This document shows, in pieces, positions 19,713-28,073 of a stretch of DNA of 64,000 bases. The stretch is from NCBI RefSeq assembly GCF_014287475.1, contig NZ_JACOPF010000002.1:62001-126000 (forward strand), read 5' to 3'. A model generated the notes under the pieces. That model was given only the letters and a program-made list of their open reading frames with translations, made no database searches and was not told the DNA's origin. A program made the position numbers and the translations under genes. The DNA is from Mediterraneibacter hominis. Its GTDB lineage: Bacteria; Bacillota; Clostridia; Lachnospirales; Lachnospiraceae. Positions within the stretch are counted from its first letter, which is position 1, and the number at the start of each line of letters is the position of its first letter.

Positions 19713-20783
19713 TTAGGATTTTAAGCTGACATTTTCAATAAGCTGAATAATCGTCTGAATAGAATCCTGCTGGTTGGAATTTCTCATAGCATCTATAAAT
19801 GTACCGTGGTCATTGTAAAGTTTTTGTACAGAATCCAGTAAGGTATCTTTGGAAAGATCCTCTTCCTCAAGTACCATGCTGAAGCCTTGTCGTTCAAAAG
19901 AACGCGCATTTAATATTTGATCTCCGCGGCTTGCGTTTGCAGACAGAGGAATCAAAAGATTTGGTTTTCTTAATGCCAACAGTTCACAGATAGCATTGGC
20001 GCCGGCTCTGGAGATAACAATATCTGCAAGTGAAAATATGTCACGAAGCTCATTTTTGATATATTCAAACTGGCAGTATCCTTTAGTTTGAGAAAGGGAA
20101 TCATCTAATTTCCCCTTGCCACACAGATGAATCACTTGAAATTTTTTTAGAAGTTCTGGTAACGACTGGCGTACGGCTGTATTGACTACAACAGATCCAA
20201 GACTTCCGCCAATTACAAGAATAACTGGTTTATCAGCAGAAAAGCCACATAGGTCCATAGCAGCAATCTTATTTCCAGAGAGCAATTCCTGACGGATTGG
20301 AGAACCTGTCAGAATCGCTTTTTCCTTTGGCAGTGTTTCTAATGTTTCCGGAAAGTTACAGCATACTTTTACAGCGGAGGGAATCGCAATCTTATTTGCA
20401 AGTCCAGGGGTCATATCTGATTCATGTATGATTGCAGGGACTTTATTTCTTTTTCCTGCAAGTACAACAGGGACAGAGACAAACCCTCCTTTGGAAAAGA
20501 TTACATCTGGCTTTAACTGTTTGATTAAGGATTTTGCTTCACGGAAACCCTTAAGTACACGGAACGGATCAGTGAAGTTTTGTACACTGAAATAGCGGCG
20601 CAGTTTACCAGAAGAAATACCATGATAAGGAATTCCAAAAGGTTCAATTAGTTCCTTTTCAATTCCTGTATAAGAACCTATGTATTGGATATCATAACCT
20701 AATTCCCGGAGCTTAGGAATAAGGGCAATATTCGGAGTAACATGGCCGGCTGTCCCGCCGCCGGTGAGAACAATACGTTTCAT
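19713..20783 (-). CDS. murG: UDP-N-acetylglucosamine-N-acetylmuramyl-pentapeptide transferase MurG
   Basis: This 356-residue glycosyltransferase makes lipid II from lipid I at the inner membrane face. It has the N-terminal GGGTAGHVTPNIAL, then SKGGFVSVPVVLAG, the linker VIGGSLGS and the donor-binding ISRAGANAICELLALRKPNLLIPL. The ATG at 20783 has GGAGG 8 bases upstream; an earlier in-frame start has none. Here murG is isolated from a division/cell-wall cluster and sits opposite to a sigma factor and its presumed partner. Confidence 0.95.
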   Translation of the reverse strand: MKRIVLTGGGTAGHVTPNIALIPKLRELGYDIQYIGSYTGIEKELIEPFGIPYHGISSGKLRRYFSVQNFTDPFRVLKGFREAKSLIKQLKPDVIFSKGGFVSVPVVLAGKRNKVPAIIHESDMTPGLANKIAIPSAVKVCCNFPETLETLPKEKAILTGSPIRQELLSGNKIAAMDLCGFSADKPVILVIGGSLGSVVVNTAVRQSLPELLKKFQVIHLCGKGKLDDSLSQTKGYCQFEYIKNELRDIFSLADIVISRAGANAICELLALRKPNLLIPLSANASRGDQILNARSFERQGFSMVLEEEDLSKDTLLDSVQKLYNDHGTFIDAMRNSNQQDSIQTIIQLIENVSLKS

Positions 20784-20914
20784 AATGAAAACCTCCAGAT
20801 TTAAAATAATGACATAGGCAAAAAGCCTATATCTTACAGAAAACAAATATATTTTCATATTAACCTTATTTAATAAAATGTCAAGGAGAAAGTATTATAA
20901 AAAGAGGCAGATGG

Positions 20915-21811
20915 ATGAAGAAATATAGAAAGCTATCACTGCAGGATGAAATAGACAAAGAGGCAGAGAGAATAGAAAAAAGAATATTGGAGAATCCAGA
21001 TTTAGAGGATATTCAAGTTTCGGAGGGGTTCGATGCTGCTTTTTTGAAAAAAGTCCAGGAATATGAGAAGAAAAAAGCAGAAAGAGAAAAAAAGAAGACA
21101 CATCCTACAGAAGATACAGAATTTGCAGAAGAACTTATGCCAGATGTGGACAAGTTGCCTTTTGACAGAAATAATGAAAAGGATTCTTCCAAAGATAAAA
21201 AAGAGGTTACAGGCACAGTAACAGTATATCGCAGAAGAAAAAGAAGCTATCTTTTTGTAGCACTTGCAGCAGTACTTATTCTTGTATTGGGGAGTGGACT
21301 TACCAGTGTAGGAAGCAAATCATATTGGAAAGTACTATGGGAAAGAATTGTTGGCGATGAAAAAGCGGCAGTTATAAATGTAGAGGATATGGAAGTACAA
21401 AAAACGGAAGATAATAAAGAGATAGATGCGTTCAAAGATATTGGTAAGCAATTAGGGATATCTGCTGTTAGATTTCAGTATAAACCCCAAAATATGATAT
21501 TAGAAAGTTATAGTATAGATATAGAACAAAAAAGAGCACAGTTATTTTATAATTATAATAATAGAATAATTAGGTATACAATATATTTGAATGATACGGA
21601 TTCTTCTTTAAGTCAAAAAGAATTAGATAAACAAACGGATGTATTTATAGTTGAAAATGGAAATGAAAAAATACAGGTGGAAGAATATCAAAAAGATAGC
21701 GAATATAGATATATAGCTAATTTTGAAAATCGAGGTATCTATTATCAGTTGAAAGGAGTTATGGAAAGAGAAGAATTTGAGAATATCATAAAAAATTTGA
21801 AATTTTTATAG
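20915..21811 (+). CDS. DUF4367-like membrane protein, possible sigma-factor partner
   Basis: The 298-residue protein has a highly charged N-terminal cytoplasmic part of about 110 residues, one helix (SYLFVALAAVLILVLGSGLTSVG) and an external part. The external part contains LGISAVRFQYKPQNMILESYSID and a closing ENRGIYYQLKGVMEREEFENIIKNL, which resembles DUF4367 domains attached to ECF sigma factors. The charged N-terminus could bind the sigma factor at 19101, which would make this an anti-sigma-like sensor. The last third is clearly more AT-rich than the first. Confidence 0.6.
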   Translation: MKKYRKLSLQDEIDKEAERIEKRILENPDLEDIQVSEGFDAAFLKKVQEYEKKKAEREKKKTHPTEDTEFAEELMPDVDKLPFDRNNEKDSSKDKKEVTGTVTVYRRRKRSYLFVALAAVLILVLGSGLTSVGSKSYWKVLWERIVGDEKAAVINVEDMEVQKTEDNKEIDAFKDIGKQLGISAVRFQYKPQNMILESYSIDIEQKRAQLFYNYNNRIIRYTIYLNDTDSSLSQKELDKQTDVFIVENGNEKIQVEEYQKDSEYRYIANFENRGIYYQLKGVMEREEFENIIKNLKFL

Positions 21812-21889
21812 ATTTCGCGTAAGTTTTTTGTAGTTCAGTTGTTTACTTATTAAAGAGATAAAATAATGTAATACAAAAGAGGTATAAAA

Positions 21890-22390
21890 GTGAAAAAGAG
21901 AATTTTGTCTATTTTAAGTAGCATTATGATGTTATGCTGTGTATTTACAGTATCCCTAACAGATGTACAAGCAACAGGTAACGAAATGATCCAGGTAGAT
22001 GGTTCTTACCTGACAACAGAAGATACATCTGTCGGAAAGAGTCCAGAATCTATGCTTAGAGGCGAATACCTTATGGATGGAGAATGTTCCATTTCAAAAG
22101 CTGGAAGAAACCGAATCTATGTGTATGCGGCAACTACAGCAGATTGTTATGTTGATTTTATTTCCGTTATTATCTATGTGGATCAGTATAATGAAAAGAC
22201 CGGAAATTGGGAACAGATTGATGCTTGGTCCGTTGATGATACTGATACATATTTTGTTGCTACTTCAAAATCTATTACAGTAGACAGGGGATATTACTAC
22301 CGGGTACATGCAGATCATTTTGCAGGAATGGAAGACGAATATCCTTATGAAGAAACAACTTCCTTTACAGATGGTATCCTTGTCCCATAA
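21890..22390 (+). CDS. Small secreted protein, DUF6147-like
   Basis: The 166-residue product has a classic signal peptide (KKRILSILSSIMMLCCVFTV, probable cleavage after DVQA). The mature part is a compact, probably beta-rich domain with GSYLTTEDTSVGKS, MLRGEYLMDGECSISKAG and YYYRVHADHF, matching what I recall of the DUF6147 family of Lachnospiraceae. Its function is unknown. It starts with GTG after AAAGAGGTATAAAA. A long hairpin element follows the stop. Confidence 0.65.
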   Translation: MKKRILSILSSIMMLCCVFTVSLTDVQATGNEMIQVDGSYLTTEDTSVGKSPESMLRGEYLMDGECSISKAGRNRIYVYAATTADCYVDFISVIIYVDQYNEKTGNWEQIDAWSVDDTDTYFVATSKSITVDRGYYYRVHADHFAGMEDEYPYEETTSFTDGILVP

Positions 22391-22403
22391 CCTCCATAAT
22401 TTG

Positions 22404-22563
22404 TAAAAGCCTCTCTTTTGAGTCTTGAAAGCAGGCGCCGTGATGAAGCGTAGCAGGAACTATTAACAATTGATTTGATTATAGAAAACCTGTACCGAGA
22501 AAACACCACAAACTTTACGCCAATTACGGCGCCCGCTTTTAGGATTCAAGAGAGAGGCTTTTA
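22404..22563 (+). repeat. 160-base element bounded by 41-base inverted arms
   Basis: Arms 22404-22444 and 22523-22563 are complementary at 35 of 41 positions. All six differences are transitions, and five of them become G-U pairs in an RNA copied from the plus strand, leaving one A-C mismatch. The loop is 78 bases. The right arm runs into TTTTATTTTA. The element lies between the secreted-protein gene and the lacI-type gene. It may be a terminator-like RNA hairpin or a small non-autonomous element bounded by TA. Confidence 0.75.
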
Positions 22564-22635
22564 TTTTATGAAAAAAATTAAAATGAAATTTAATTGTGCA
22601 ATATATATAAAAAATAAAAGTAATATATTTATTAA

Positions 22636-22690
22636 TTGACAAAAATGTAAATGAAATGTTAGTATATAAATATAAAATGAAACGTTTCAT
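22636..22690 (+). promoter_or_regulatory. Promoter and LacI-type operator of the sulfatase-locus regulator
   Basis: TTGACA (22636-22641) and TAGTAT (22660-22665) are 18 bases apart. A perfect 14-base palindrome, ATGAAACGTTTCAT, sits at 22677-22690 just after the expected start of transcription. The GAAACGTTTC word is the type bound by LacI/PurR/CcpA-like proteins, which suggests autorepression. Confidence 0.7.
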
Positions 22691-22702
22691 ATGGAGGTTA
22701 AA

Positions 22703-23737
22703 TTGTCATCTTATAAAGATATAGTAAAGCTTACAGGACTGTCATTGGGAACTGTCTCCAATGTTATACAGGGGAAAGGTAATGTAAAAGAAAAGAATAA
22801 AGAAAAAGTTTATGCAGCAATGCGACAATTGGGTTACCGAATTGATTATCAGGCGAGAGGGCTGGCAACAAATAAAACAAGCTTGATCGGACTCATTGTA
22901 AGTAATATTGAAAATATTGCCGAGACAAAAATGCTGATGCCTATGGAGACATTTGCAGAGAATCATAAGTGCAGGATTATTACAGCAACCTCTCGTAATG
23001 ACAGTGACAGGGAAAGACGAAACTGCGAAGCGATGTTAAGCAGTAAGGTGGATGGACTGTTTATCTTTTTTGAATCACTTGAAAATGAGGAATATTTTAG
23101 GAATTTAGCGGAAACGGAAAAAATTCCAATCATTTTTTTAGCAAGATATCTGGATAACTGTAAACTTCCTTATGTTGCTGTTGATAATCAGTATGCGGCA
23201 AAGAGCATGGTAGATTTTGTTTATGAGCGAGGTCACAGAGAGATTACATATCTAGATATTGCAGAGGAATCTATGCTGTCACCGAACAGAGACAGAAGGC
23301 TTGGCGTTGAGTTAGAATGTAAAAAAAGGGGGATAGTGTATAAAAAACGGGAATATAAAAGATTGGAAAACGATATGGAGGTCGGATACCATGCGGCGGA
23401 GGAAATGATATTATCGAAAAGTATGCCTAGCCTGGTATTTCCAAGAGACGATAGTTTTGCAATTGGCTTTTACAATGCATGTATTCGATATGGGATTCGT
23501 ATTCCTGAAGATGTATCGATTATGAGCTTTGGAAATTTTTATCCGAAAGAAGTTACGCCAAAACGTCTTACGACTTATGACAGAAGATTCGATAAAGTGA
23601 TCCACGAGGCTACGCTTATGTATTTGAAAATCAGAGAGGCAAGAGATAATGGATTGGAGGAAGATAAGATTAAGAAAAAGTTATTTGTAAAAGGAAACAT
23701 TATAGTTGGAGAAACAATAAAGGATTTAACAAAGTGA
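22703..23737 (+). CDS. LacI-family transcriptional regulator of the sulfatase locus
   Basis: The product (344 residues) has the LacI helix-turn-helix YKDIVKLTGLSLGTVSNVIQGKGNVKEKNKEKV and a periplasmic-binding-like effector domain beginning LIGLIVSNIENI. The TTG at 22703 has GGAGG 5 bases upstream. The ATG at 22691 overlaps that site and is directly next to the operator, so it is less likely. A matching operator lies in front of the downstream transporter operon, so the regulator probably controls the whole cassette in response to its substrate. Confidence 0.9.
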   Translation: MSSYKDIVKLTGLSLGTVSNVIQGKGNVKEKNKEKVYAAMRQLGYRIDYQARGLATNKTSLIGLIVSNIENIAETKMLMPMETFAENHKCRIITATSRNDSDRERRNCEAMLSSKVDGLFIFFESLENEEYFRNLAETEKIPIIFLARYLDNCKLPYVAVDNQYAAKSMVDFVYERGHREITYLDIAEESMLSPNRDRRLGVELECKKRGIVYKKREYKRLENDMEVGYHAAEEMILSKSMPSLVFPRDDSFAIGFYNACIRYGIRIPEDVSIMSFGNFYPKEVTPKRLTTYDRRFDKVIHEATLMYLKIREARDNGLEEDKIKKKLFVKGNIIVGETIKDLTK

Positions 23738-23748
23738 TTATGAAGATG

Positions 23749-23795
23749 GTTCACGTGAACTGTCTTTATAATTGACAAGAAAATGAAACGCTTCA
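23749..23795 (+). promoter_or_regulatory. Control region of the ABC transporter-sulfatase operon
   Basis: A TATAAT (23767-23772) is followed 11 bases later by TGAAACGCTTCA (23784-23795), nearly the same operator at nearly the same distance as at the lacI-type gene. A second, perfect palindrome GTTCACGTGAAC (23749-23760) lies just upstream of the -10. No good -35 is seen at 17 bases, so an activator may be needed. A TTGACA at 23772-23777 overlaps but lacks a matching -10. Confidence 0.55.
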
Positions 23796-23818
23796 AAAAC
23801 AAGGGAAGGAATGAAAAT

Positions 23819-24898
23819 ATGAAAAAGAGAATTTTAAGTATGTTTTTAGCAGCTGCAATGGTTTTTAGTATGACAGCATGTTCAGGAGACAACAAGGATA
23901 ATTCTTCAGGAAAATCTGATGGAGATTCTATTACAATCAGTGTTCATCCGTCTGGACATGGCCTTCCTGCTTATGTAGCAGAACAGAATGGATATTATGA
24001 AGAGGAAGGGCTGAACGTAGAAACTTTAGTATATATTGGAGCGCCGCCTCAGATGGAAGCATACCAGACTGGAGCCTGGGATATTGGAACGACAGGCTTT
24101 GGAGGAATCGTCTTAGGAGTAGCGCAGAAGGATTTGAAAATAATAGGTCTAAGTATCGATGATGGAGCTTTGATGGGCCTGTGGACAAAAGAGGACAGCC
24201 CGATTGTAGAGGCTGGTTATAACGAGGAGACAGGATGTTATGGAACTGCCAAGGACTGGAAAGATGCGGAAATACTGTATACACAGGGAACAATTACGGA
24301 TATTTTGTTGATTAAGACATTGGATAAACTTGGCTTGACCATTGATGATGTTGTCCGTACCAATATGGATTCTTCTCCTGCATTTACGGCATTTAAGTCA
24401 GGAAGTGGCGACATGGTGCAGGCAAATGCTTCTTTCTATTTTAATGCGGAAGAAGAGGGCTGGGTTCCTGCGACCACAGGAGAAAGCCAGGAAATATTCT
24501 TGCCGTGTGCAATTACAGCGAGTGAGACGATTATTAAAGAACGGCCAGAAGTTGTGGAAAAATGGGTGCGTGCTTATATGAAGGGTGTACAGTGGATCAA
24601 GGATAACCCAGAAGAAGCGGCAAAGATGTTTGTAGAATTTTCAGAGGCAAATGGAGTAGCGACAGATGAAGAAAATGCACTGAAATTTGTAAATGCACAA
24701 GTGATAGATATTCCGTCCCCAGAAGAACAGATGGAATATTTTGCGGAAGGGGAAAACGGAACTGTTTTACAGGACAGATTGGCAGAAGTAATGGATATTT
24801 ATATCGATATGGGAAATTATACAGAGGAAGAAAAAGCGGCATTGATGGAAGAAGACAGTTATGACAGTTCTTTTATGGAAAAAATGGTAGAGGAATAG
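23819..24898 (+). CDS. ABC transporter substrate-binding lipoprotein (NrtA/SsuA/TauA type)
   Basis: The 359-residue protein has a lipoprotein signal (MKKRILSMFLAAAMVFSMTA before Cys). The mature part SITISVHPSGHGLPAYVAEQNGYYEEEGLNVE and AWDIGTTGFGGIVLGV is typical of binding proteins for sulfonates, taurine, nitrate or related small anions. The ATG at 23819 follows GGAAGG by 9 bases; an ATG at 23783 lies within the operator. It is the first gene of an operon that ends with a sulfatase, so a sulfated or sulfonated compound is the likely ligand. Confidence 0.88.
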   Translation: MKKRILSMFLAAAMVFSMTACSGDNKDNSSGKSDGDSITISVHPSGHGLPAYVAEQNGYYEEEGLNVETLVYIGAPPQMEAYQTGAWDIGTTGFGGIVLGVAQKDLKIIGLSIDDGALMGLWTKEDSPIVEAGYNEETGCYGTAKDWKDAEILYTQGTITDILLIKTLDKLGLTIDDVVRTNMDSSPAFTAFKSGSGDMVQANASFYFNAEEEGWVPATTGESQEIFLPCAITASETIIKERPEVVEKWVRAYMKGVQWIKDNPEEAAKMFVEFSEANGVATDEENALKFVNAQVIDIPSPEEQMEYFAEGENGTVLQDRLAEVMDIYIDMGNYTEEEKAALMEEDSYDSSFMEKMVEE

Positions 24899-24950
24899 AA
24901 TCTGGTAGAGTTCTCAAATTGAAAGTAATGCATTAGAGAAAGGAAATCAT

Positions 24951-25784
24951 ATGGAAAATCCAGCTAATATGGAAAATGCGATTCGTACACTCAGAAAGAA
25001 GGAAAAAAAGAAAAAACGGACGACAATTCTGTGCGGAATTATCAGTATTGCTGTATTTCTATGTGTTTGGCAGCTATTGTGTACATTGAAGATAGTAAGT
25101 GGAGATGTATTGGCATCTCCACTACAGGTTATTGACGCAATTATAACTAAAATAGGTGATCCCAGACCAGACGGAAATACTTTGATTGAAAATATTTTAT
25201 CTAGTTTTAAGCTTGCCATGATTGGTTTTTTCCTGGCGCTTATTGTTGGCCTTCCTCTAGGACTTCTAATGGGGTGGTACAGACCACTGGATAAATTAGT
25301 AAAGCCAATTTTTGAATTAATTCGTCCGTTGCCTCCGATTGCATGGATACCGATTGTAATTGTACTGTTGGGTATCGGGACAGTAGCAAAATCATTTATT
25401 ATATTTTTTACAACTTTTGTACCTATAGTAATTAATTCTTATACAGGCATTAGGGAGACAAACCAAGTTTATATTAATTACGCGAAAACATGTGGTTATT
25501 CTAATTGGAGGATATTCTGGACAATCGGGATACCGTCCGCCATGCCTTTGGCATTTGCAGGAATGGTCATTGCTTTAGGAAATGGGTGGGGTACATTGAT
25601 TGCAGCAGAAATGTTAGCATCAAGCAGCGGGCTTGGCTACATGATTTTTATGGGTAGAAATTACGGGAGAATTGATATTATTATAGCAGGTATGCTGGTA
25701 ATAGGTTTGATTGGGCTCGGATTGACTACGGCGCTGAGTAAGATTGAAAATTATGTCTTGAAATGGAGGATAAATACGAAATGA
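24951..25784 (+). CDS. ABC transporter permease 1 (SsuC/TauC type)
   Basis: This 277-residue integral membrane protein has about six helices and the ATPase-contact loop around NYAKTCGYSNWRIFWTIGIPSAMPLAFAGM. PIFELIRPLPPIAWIPIVIVLLGIG is the conserved entry sequence of the family. A basic, charged N-terminus precedes the first helix. Its stop overlaps the next permease start by four bases. It is distinct from permease 2, so the channel is probably a heterodimer. Confidence 0.92.
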   Translation: MENPANMENAIRTLRKKEKKKKRTTILCGIISIAVFLCVWQLLCTLKIVSGDVLASPLQVIDAIITKIGDPRPDGNTLIENILSSFKLAMIGFFLALIVGLPLGLLMGWYRPLDKLVKPIFELIRPLPPIAWIPIVIVLLGIGTVAKSFIIFFTTFVPIVINSYTGIRETNQVYINYAKTCGYSNWRIFWTIGIPSAMPLAFAGMVIALGNGWGTLIAAEMLASSSGLGYMIFMGRNYGRIDIIIAGMLVIGLIGLGLTTALSKIENYVLKWRINTK

Positions 25785-26569
25785 AAAACAATATAAAAAA
25801 ATTTTCAACACGTGAAATCATCCTGAACATACTGCCGTTAGTCTCTATTATATTGTTTATCTTTATGTGGATTCTAGCTTCGGGAGAAGGAAAAATTATA
25901 CCAGCTCCTGCTGATGTAATAGAAAGAGGAGAACGTTTACTAGAGAAACCTATCAATAATATTACATTGGCGGGACATATATGGGCTAGTATGAAGCGTG
26001 TACTAAGCGGACTCGCATTAGCTTGTATTTTTGGAATTCCTTTTGGCCTGTTGATCGGGTGGAACAAAAGATGCTGTGATTTTTTAAAACCAATATTTGA
26101 ATTGATTCGTCCGGTGCCAGCTCTTGCGTGGATCCCATTGATGACACTGTGGTTTGGAATAGGAGAATCTTCAAAGATTGCACTTATTTTTATAGGAACA
26201 TTGATGCCTGTAGTTGTAAATACATACTCTGGTGTCAGACTGATTCCTAGACTGAACATTGATGTTGCCAGAGCATTTGGAGCGACAGAATTTCAGATTG
26301 TAAAGGAGATTGTGCTTCCCTGCTCTTTAAGCGCGATTATGGCAGGAGTTAAAACAGCCATGGGAACAGCGTGGATCGTTGTACTTGCGGCTGAGATGAT
26401 TTCGGCAAACTCTGGGCTTGGATTTATGATTATCAGGGGCTCTGATGTGGCCGATCTATCATTGGTTATTCTGGCAATGATTATTATCGGTGTGATTGGA
26501 GCAGTGCTTTCTTGGTTGTTGACACTTGCAGAAAGGAAATTATGTCCATGGAAAGAAGAAATAAATTAG
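25781..26569 (+). CDS. ABC transporter permease 2 (SsuC/TauC type)
   Basis: The 262-residue protein is a paralog of permease 1, with FELIRPVPALAWIPLMTLWFGIGESSK and the coupling loop VARAFGATEFQIVKEIVLPCSLSAI. The ATG at 25781 overlaps the previous stop as ATGA, and GGAGG lies 11 bases upstream. An in-frame ATG at 25763 would use the ribosome site itself as coding sequence. The 3' end overlaps the first ATPase gene by 28 bases. Confidence 0.92.
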   Translation: MKNNIKKFSTREIILNILPLVSIILFIFMWILASGEGKIIPAPADVIERGERLLEKPINNITLAGHIWASMKRVLSGLALACIFGIPFGLLIGWNKRCCDFLKPIFELIRPVPALAWIPLMTLWFGIGESSKIALIFIGTLMPVVVNTYSGVRLIPRLNIDVARAFGATEFQIVKEIVLPCSLSAIMAGVKTAMGTAWIVVLAAEMISANSGLGFMIIRGSDVADLSLVILAMIIIGVIGAVLSWLLTLAERKLCPWKEEIN

Positions 26570-27312
26570 AAATCAGAAATATCAGCAAGGTATTTTTAAC
26601 GAAAAAGTCTTATGAAATAGCGATCGAAGATGTAAGCCTGGACGTAAAAGAAAATGAGTTTCTTGTGTTGCTGGGGCCAGGAGAATGTGGAAAAACAGTT
26701 TTACTGAATATTATAGCAGGCCTAATGAAGCAGACGGAAGGAAGCGTATATATAGACGGAGAAGTATCACAGGGAATCAATAAAAATATTGGATTTGTAT
26801 TTCAAAAATTAGGCATTATGCCGTGGCTTACTGTTCGCGATAATGTGGCTCTTTCGGATAAATTTCATAAGGTATCTAAGAAGGAAAGGTATGAAAGAAC
26901 CCAAAAATATATAGACCTTGTAGGGTTAAATGGGTTTGAAAAGCATTATCCGCGGCAATTGTCTGGGGGAATGAAACAAAGGGTAGGTATAGCGAGAGCT
27001 TATGCGAGTAATCCAGAAATTCTTCTTATGGATGAACCGTTCGGGCAGCTAGATGCACAAACAAGATATTCGATGCAGGAGGAGATTCTTAAGATATGGA
27101 ATCAGAATAAAAAGACGGTTATCTTTGTCACAAATAATATAGAAGAAGCTGTGTACCTGGGTGACAGAATCATTCTTTTTAGCGCGCGTCCGATGAAGGT
27201 AAAAGGAATTTATGACTTGAAAGACTTAAAACGTCCAAGAGATTACACAGATTACGAATTTCTTAGAATACGAGAAGAAATCAGCAATCATACAGACCTG
27301 GTAATAAAATAA
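26542..27312 (+). CDS. ABC transporter ATPase 1 (SsuB/TauB type)
   Basis: The 256-residue ATPase has a complete set of motifs: Walker A LGPGECGKTVLLN, Q-loop FVFQKLGIMPWLTV, signature LSGGMKQRVGIARA, Walker B ILLMDEPFGQLD. The H-loop histidine position reads VTNNIEEA, with asparagine in place of the usual histidine. It is set inside the end of permease 2. The start is the ATG at 26542 with AAAGGA about 5 bases upstream; 26548 is also possible. Confidence 0.9.
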   Translation: MSMERRNKLEIRNISKVFLTKKSYEIAIEDVSLDVKENEFLVLLGPGECGKTVLLNIIAGLMKQTEGSVYIDGEVSQGINKNIGFVFQKLGIMPWLTVRDNVALSDKFHKVSKKERYERTQKYIDLVGLNGFEKHYPRQLSGGMKQRVGIARAYASNPEILLMDEPFGQLDAQTRYSMQEEILKIWNQNKKTVIFVTNNIEEAVYLGDRIILFSARPMKVKGIYDLKDLKRPRDYTDYEFLRIREEISNHTDLVIK

Positions 27313-27324
27313 GGAGAGAATGCT

Positions 27325-28068
27325 GTGAAGAAGAATGTAAAAGTTCAGGTAAACAATTTATGTAAATCATTCGGTGATTTGAAAGTAATTGAAGATTGTA
27401 GCTTTCAAATCAAAGAAGGAGAATTTGTATGTGTTGTAGGACCTACGGGGTGCGGGAAAACTACTTTTTTGAATGTACTTTCGAATCTGCTTGAGCCTAC
27501 GTCAGGCGAGGTTTTAATAGACGGAGAAAAGGCGAGTCCCAGGAAACATAACTTGTCGTTTATTTTTCAAGAGCCGTCATCACTGCCTTGGCTCACAGTA
27601 GAAAAGAATATTGCATATGGGTTGAAAGCTAAAAATAAAGACAAAAAGTATATTCAAGAGCAGACAGAAAAAATACTCGATCTAATGGGACTTCAGAAGT
27701 ACAGAAAAGCATACCCCGCAGAGCTGTCTACGAGTTCAGAACAAAAGATAGTAATAGGAAGAGCCTTTGCAGTAAATCCAGATTTGCTTCTGATGGACGA
27801 GCCATATGGACAGATGGATGTAAAAACCAGGTTTTACCTGGAGGATGAAGTTATTAGAATGTGGAAAGAACTGCAAAAGACAATTATTTTTATTACACAT
27901 AATATAGAAGAGGCTGTTTATATGGCGGAAAGAGTACTGATTTTGTCCAATAAACCAGCGAAAGTAAAGGATGAGGTGGTAATTGATCTGCCCCATCCGC
28001 GGAGAGTAGATGACCCTAGATTTATAGAAATCAGAAATTATATTACAGAACAAATTAAATGGTGGTAA
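27325..28068 (+). CDS. ABC transporter ATPase 2 with degenerate signature motif
   Basis: This 247-residue ATPase has intact Walker A (GPTGCGKTTFLNVL), Q-loop (FIFQEPSSLPWLTV), Walker B (LLLMDEPYGQMD) and H-loop (ITHNIEEA). The signature reads LSTSSEQKIVIGRA instead of LSGGxxQR. ATPase 1 has a good signature but lacks the H-loop histidine, so the two probably pair to give one active and one weak site. It starts with GTG, with GGAG upstream, 12 bases after ATPase 1. Confidence 0.9.
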   Translation: MKKNVKVQVNNLCKSFGDLKVIEDCSFQIKEGEFVCVVGPTGCGKTTFLNVLSNLLEPTSGEVLIDGEKASPRKHNLSFIFQEPSSLPWLTVEKNIAYGLKAKNKDKKYIQEQTEKILDLMGLQKYRKAYPAELSTSSEQKIVIGRAFAVNPDLLLMDEPYGQMDVKTRFYLEDEVIRMWKELQKTIIFITHNIEEAVYMAERVLILSNKPAKVKDEVVIDLPHPRRVDDPRFIEIRNYITEQIKWW

Positions 28069-28073
28069 AGTTT

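Noticed and set aside
22404..22563. Ordinary intrinsic terminator of the secreted-protein gene
   Set aside because: It may terminate, but 41-base arms with a 78-base loop exceed the usual terminator, so it is listed as a separate element.
23772..23800. TTGACA at 23772 as the -35 of the transporter operon
   Set aside because: No -10-like hexamer lies 16-18 bases downstream, whereas TATAAT at 23767 has the same spacing to its operator as the lacI promoter.
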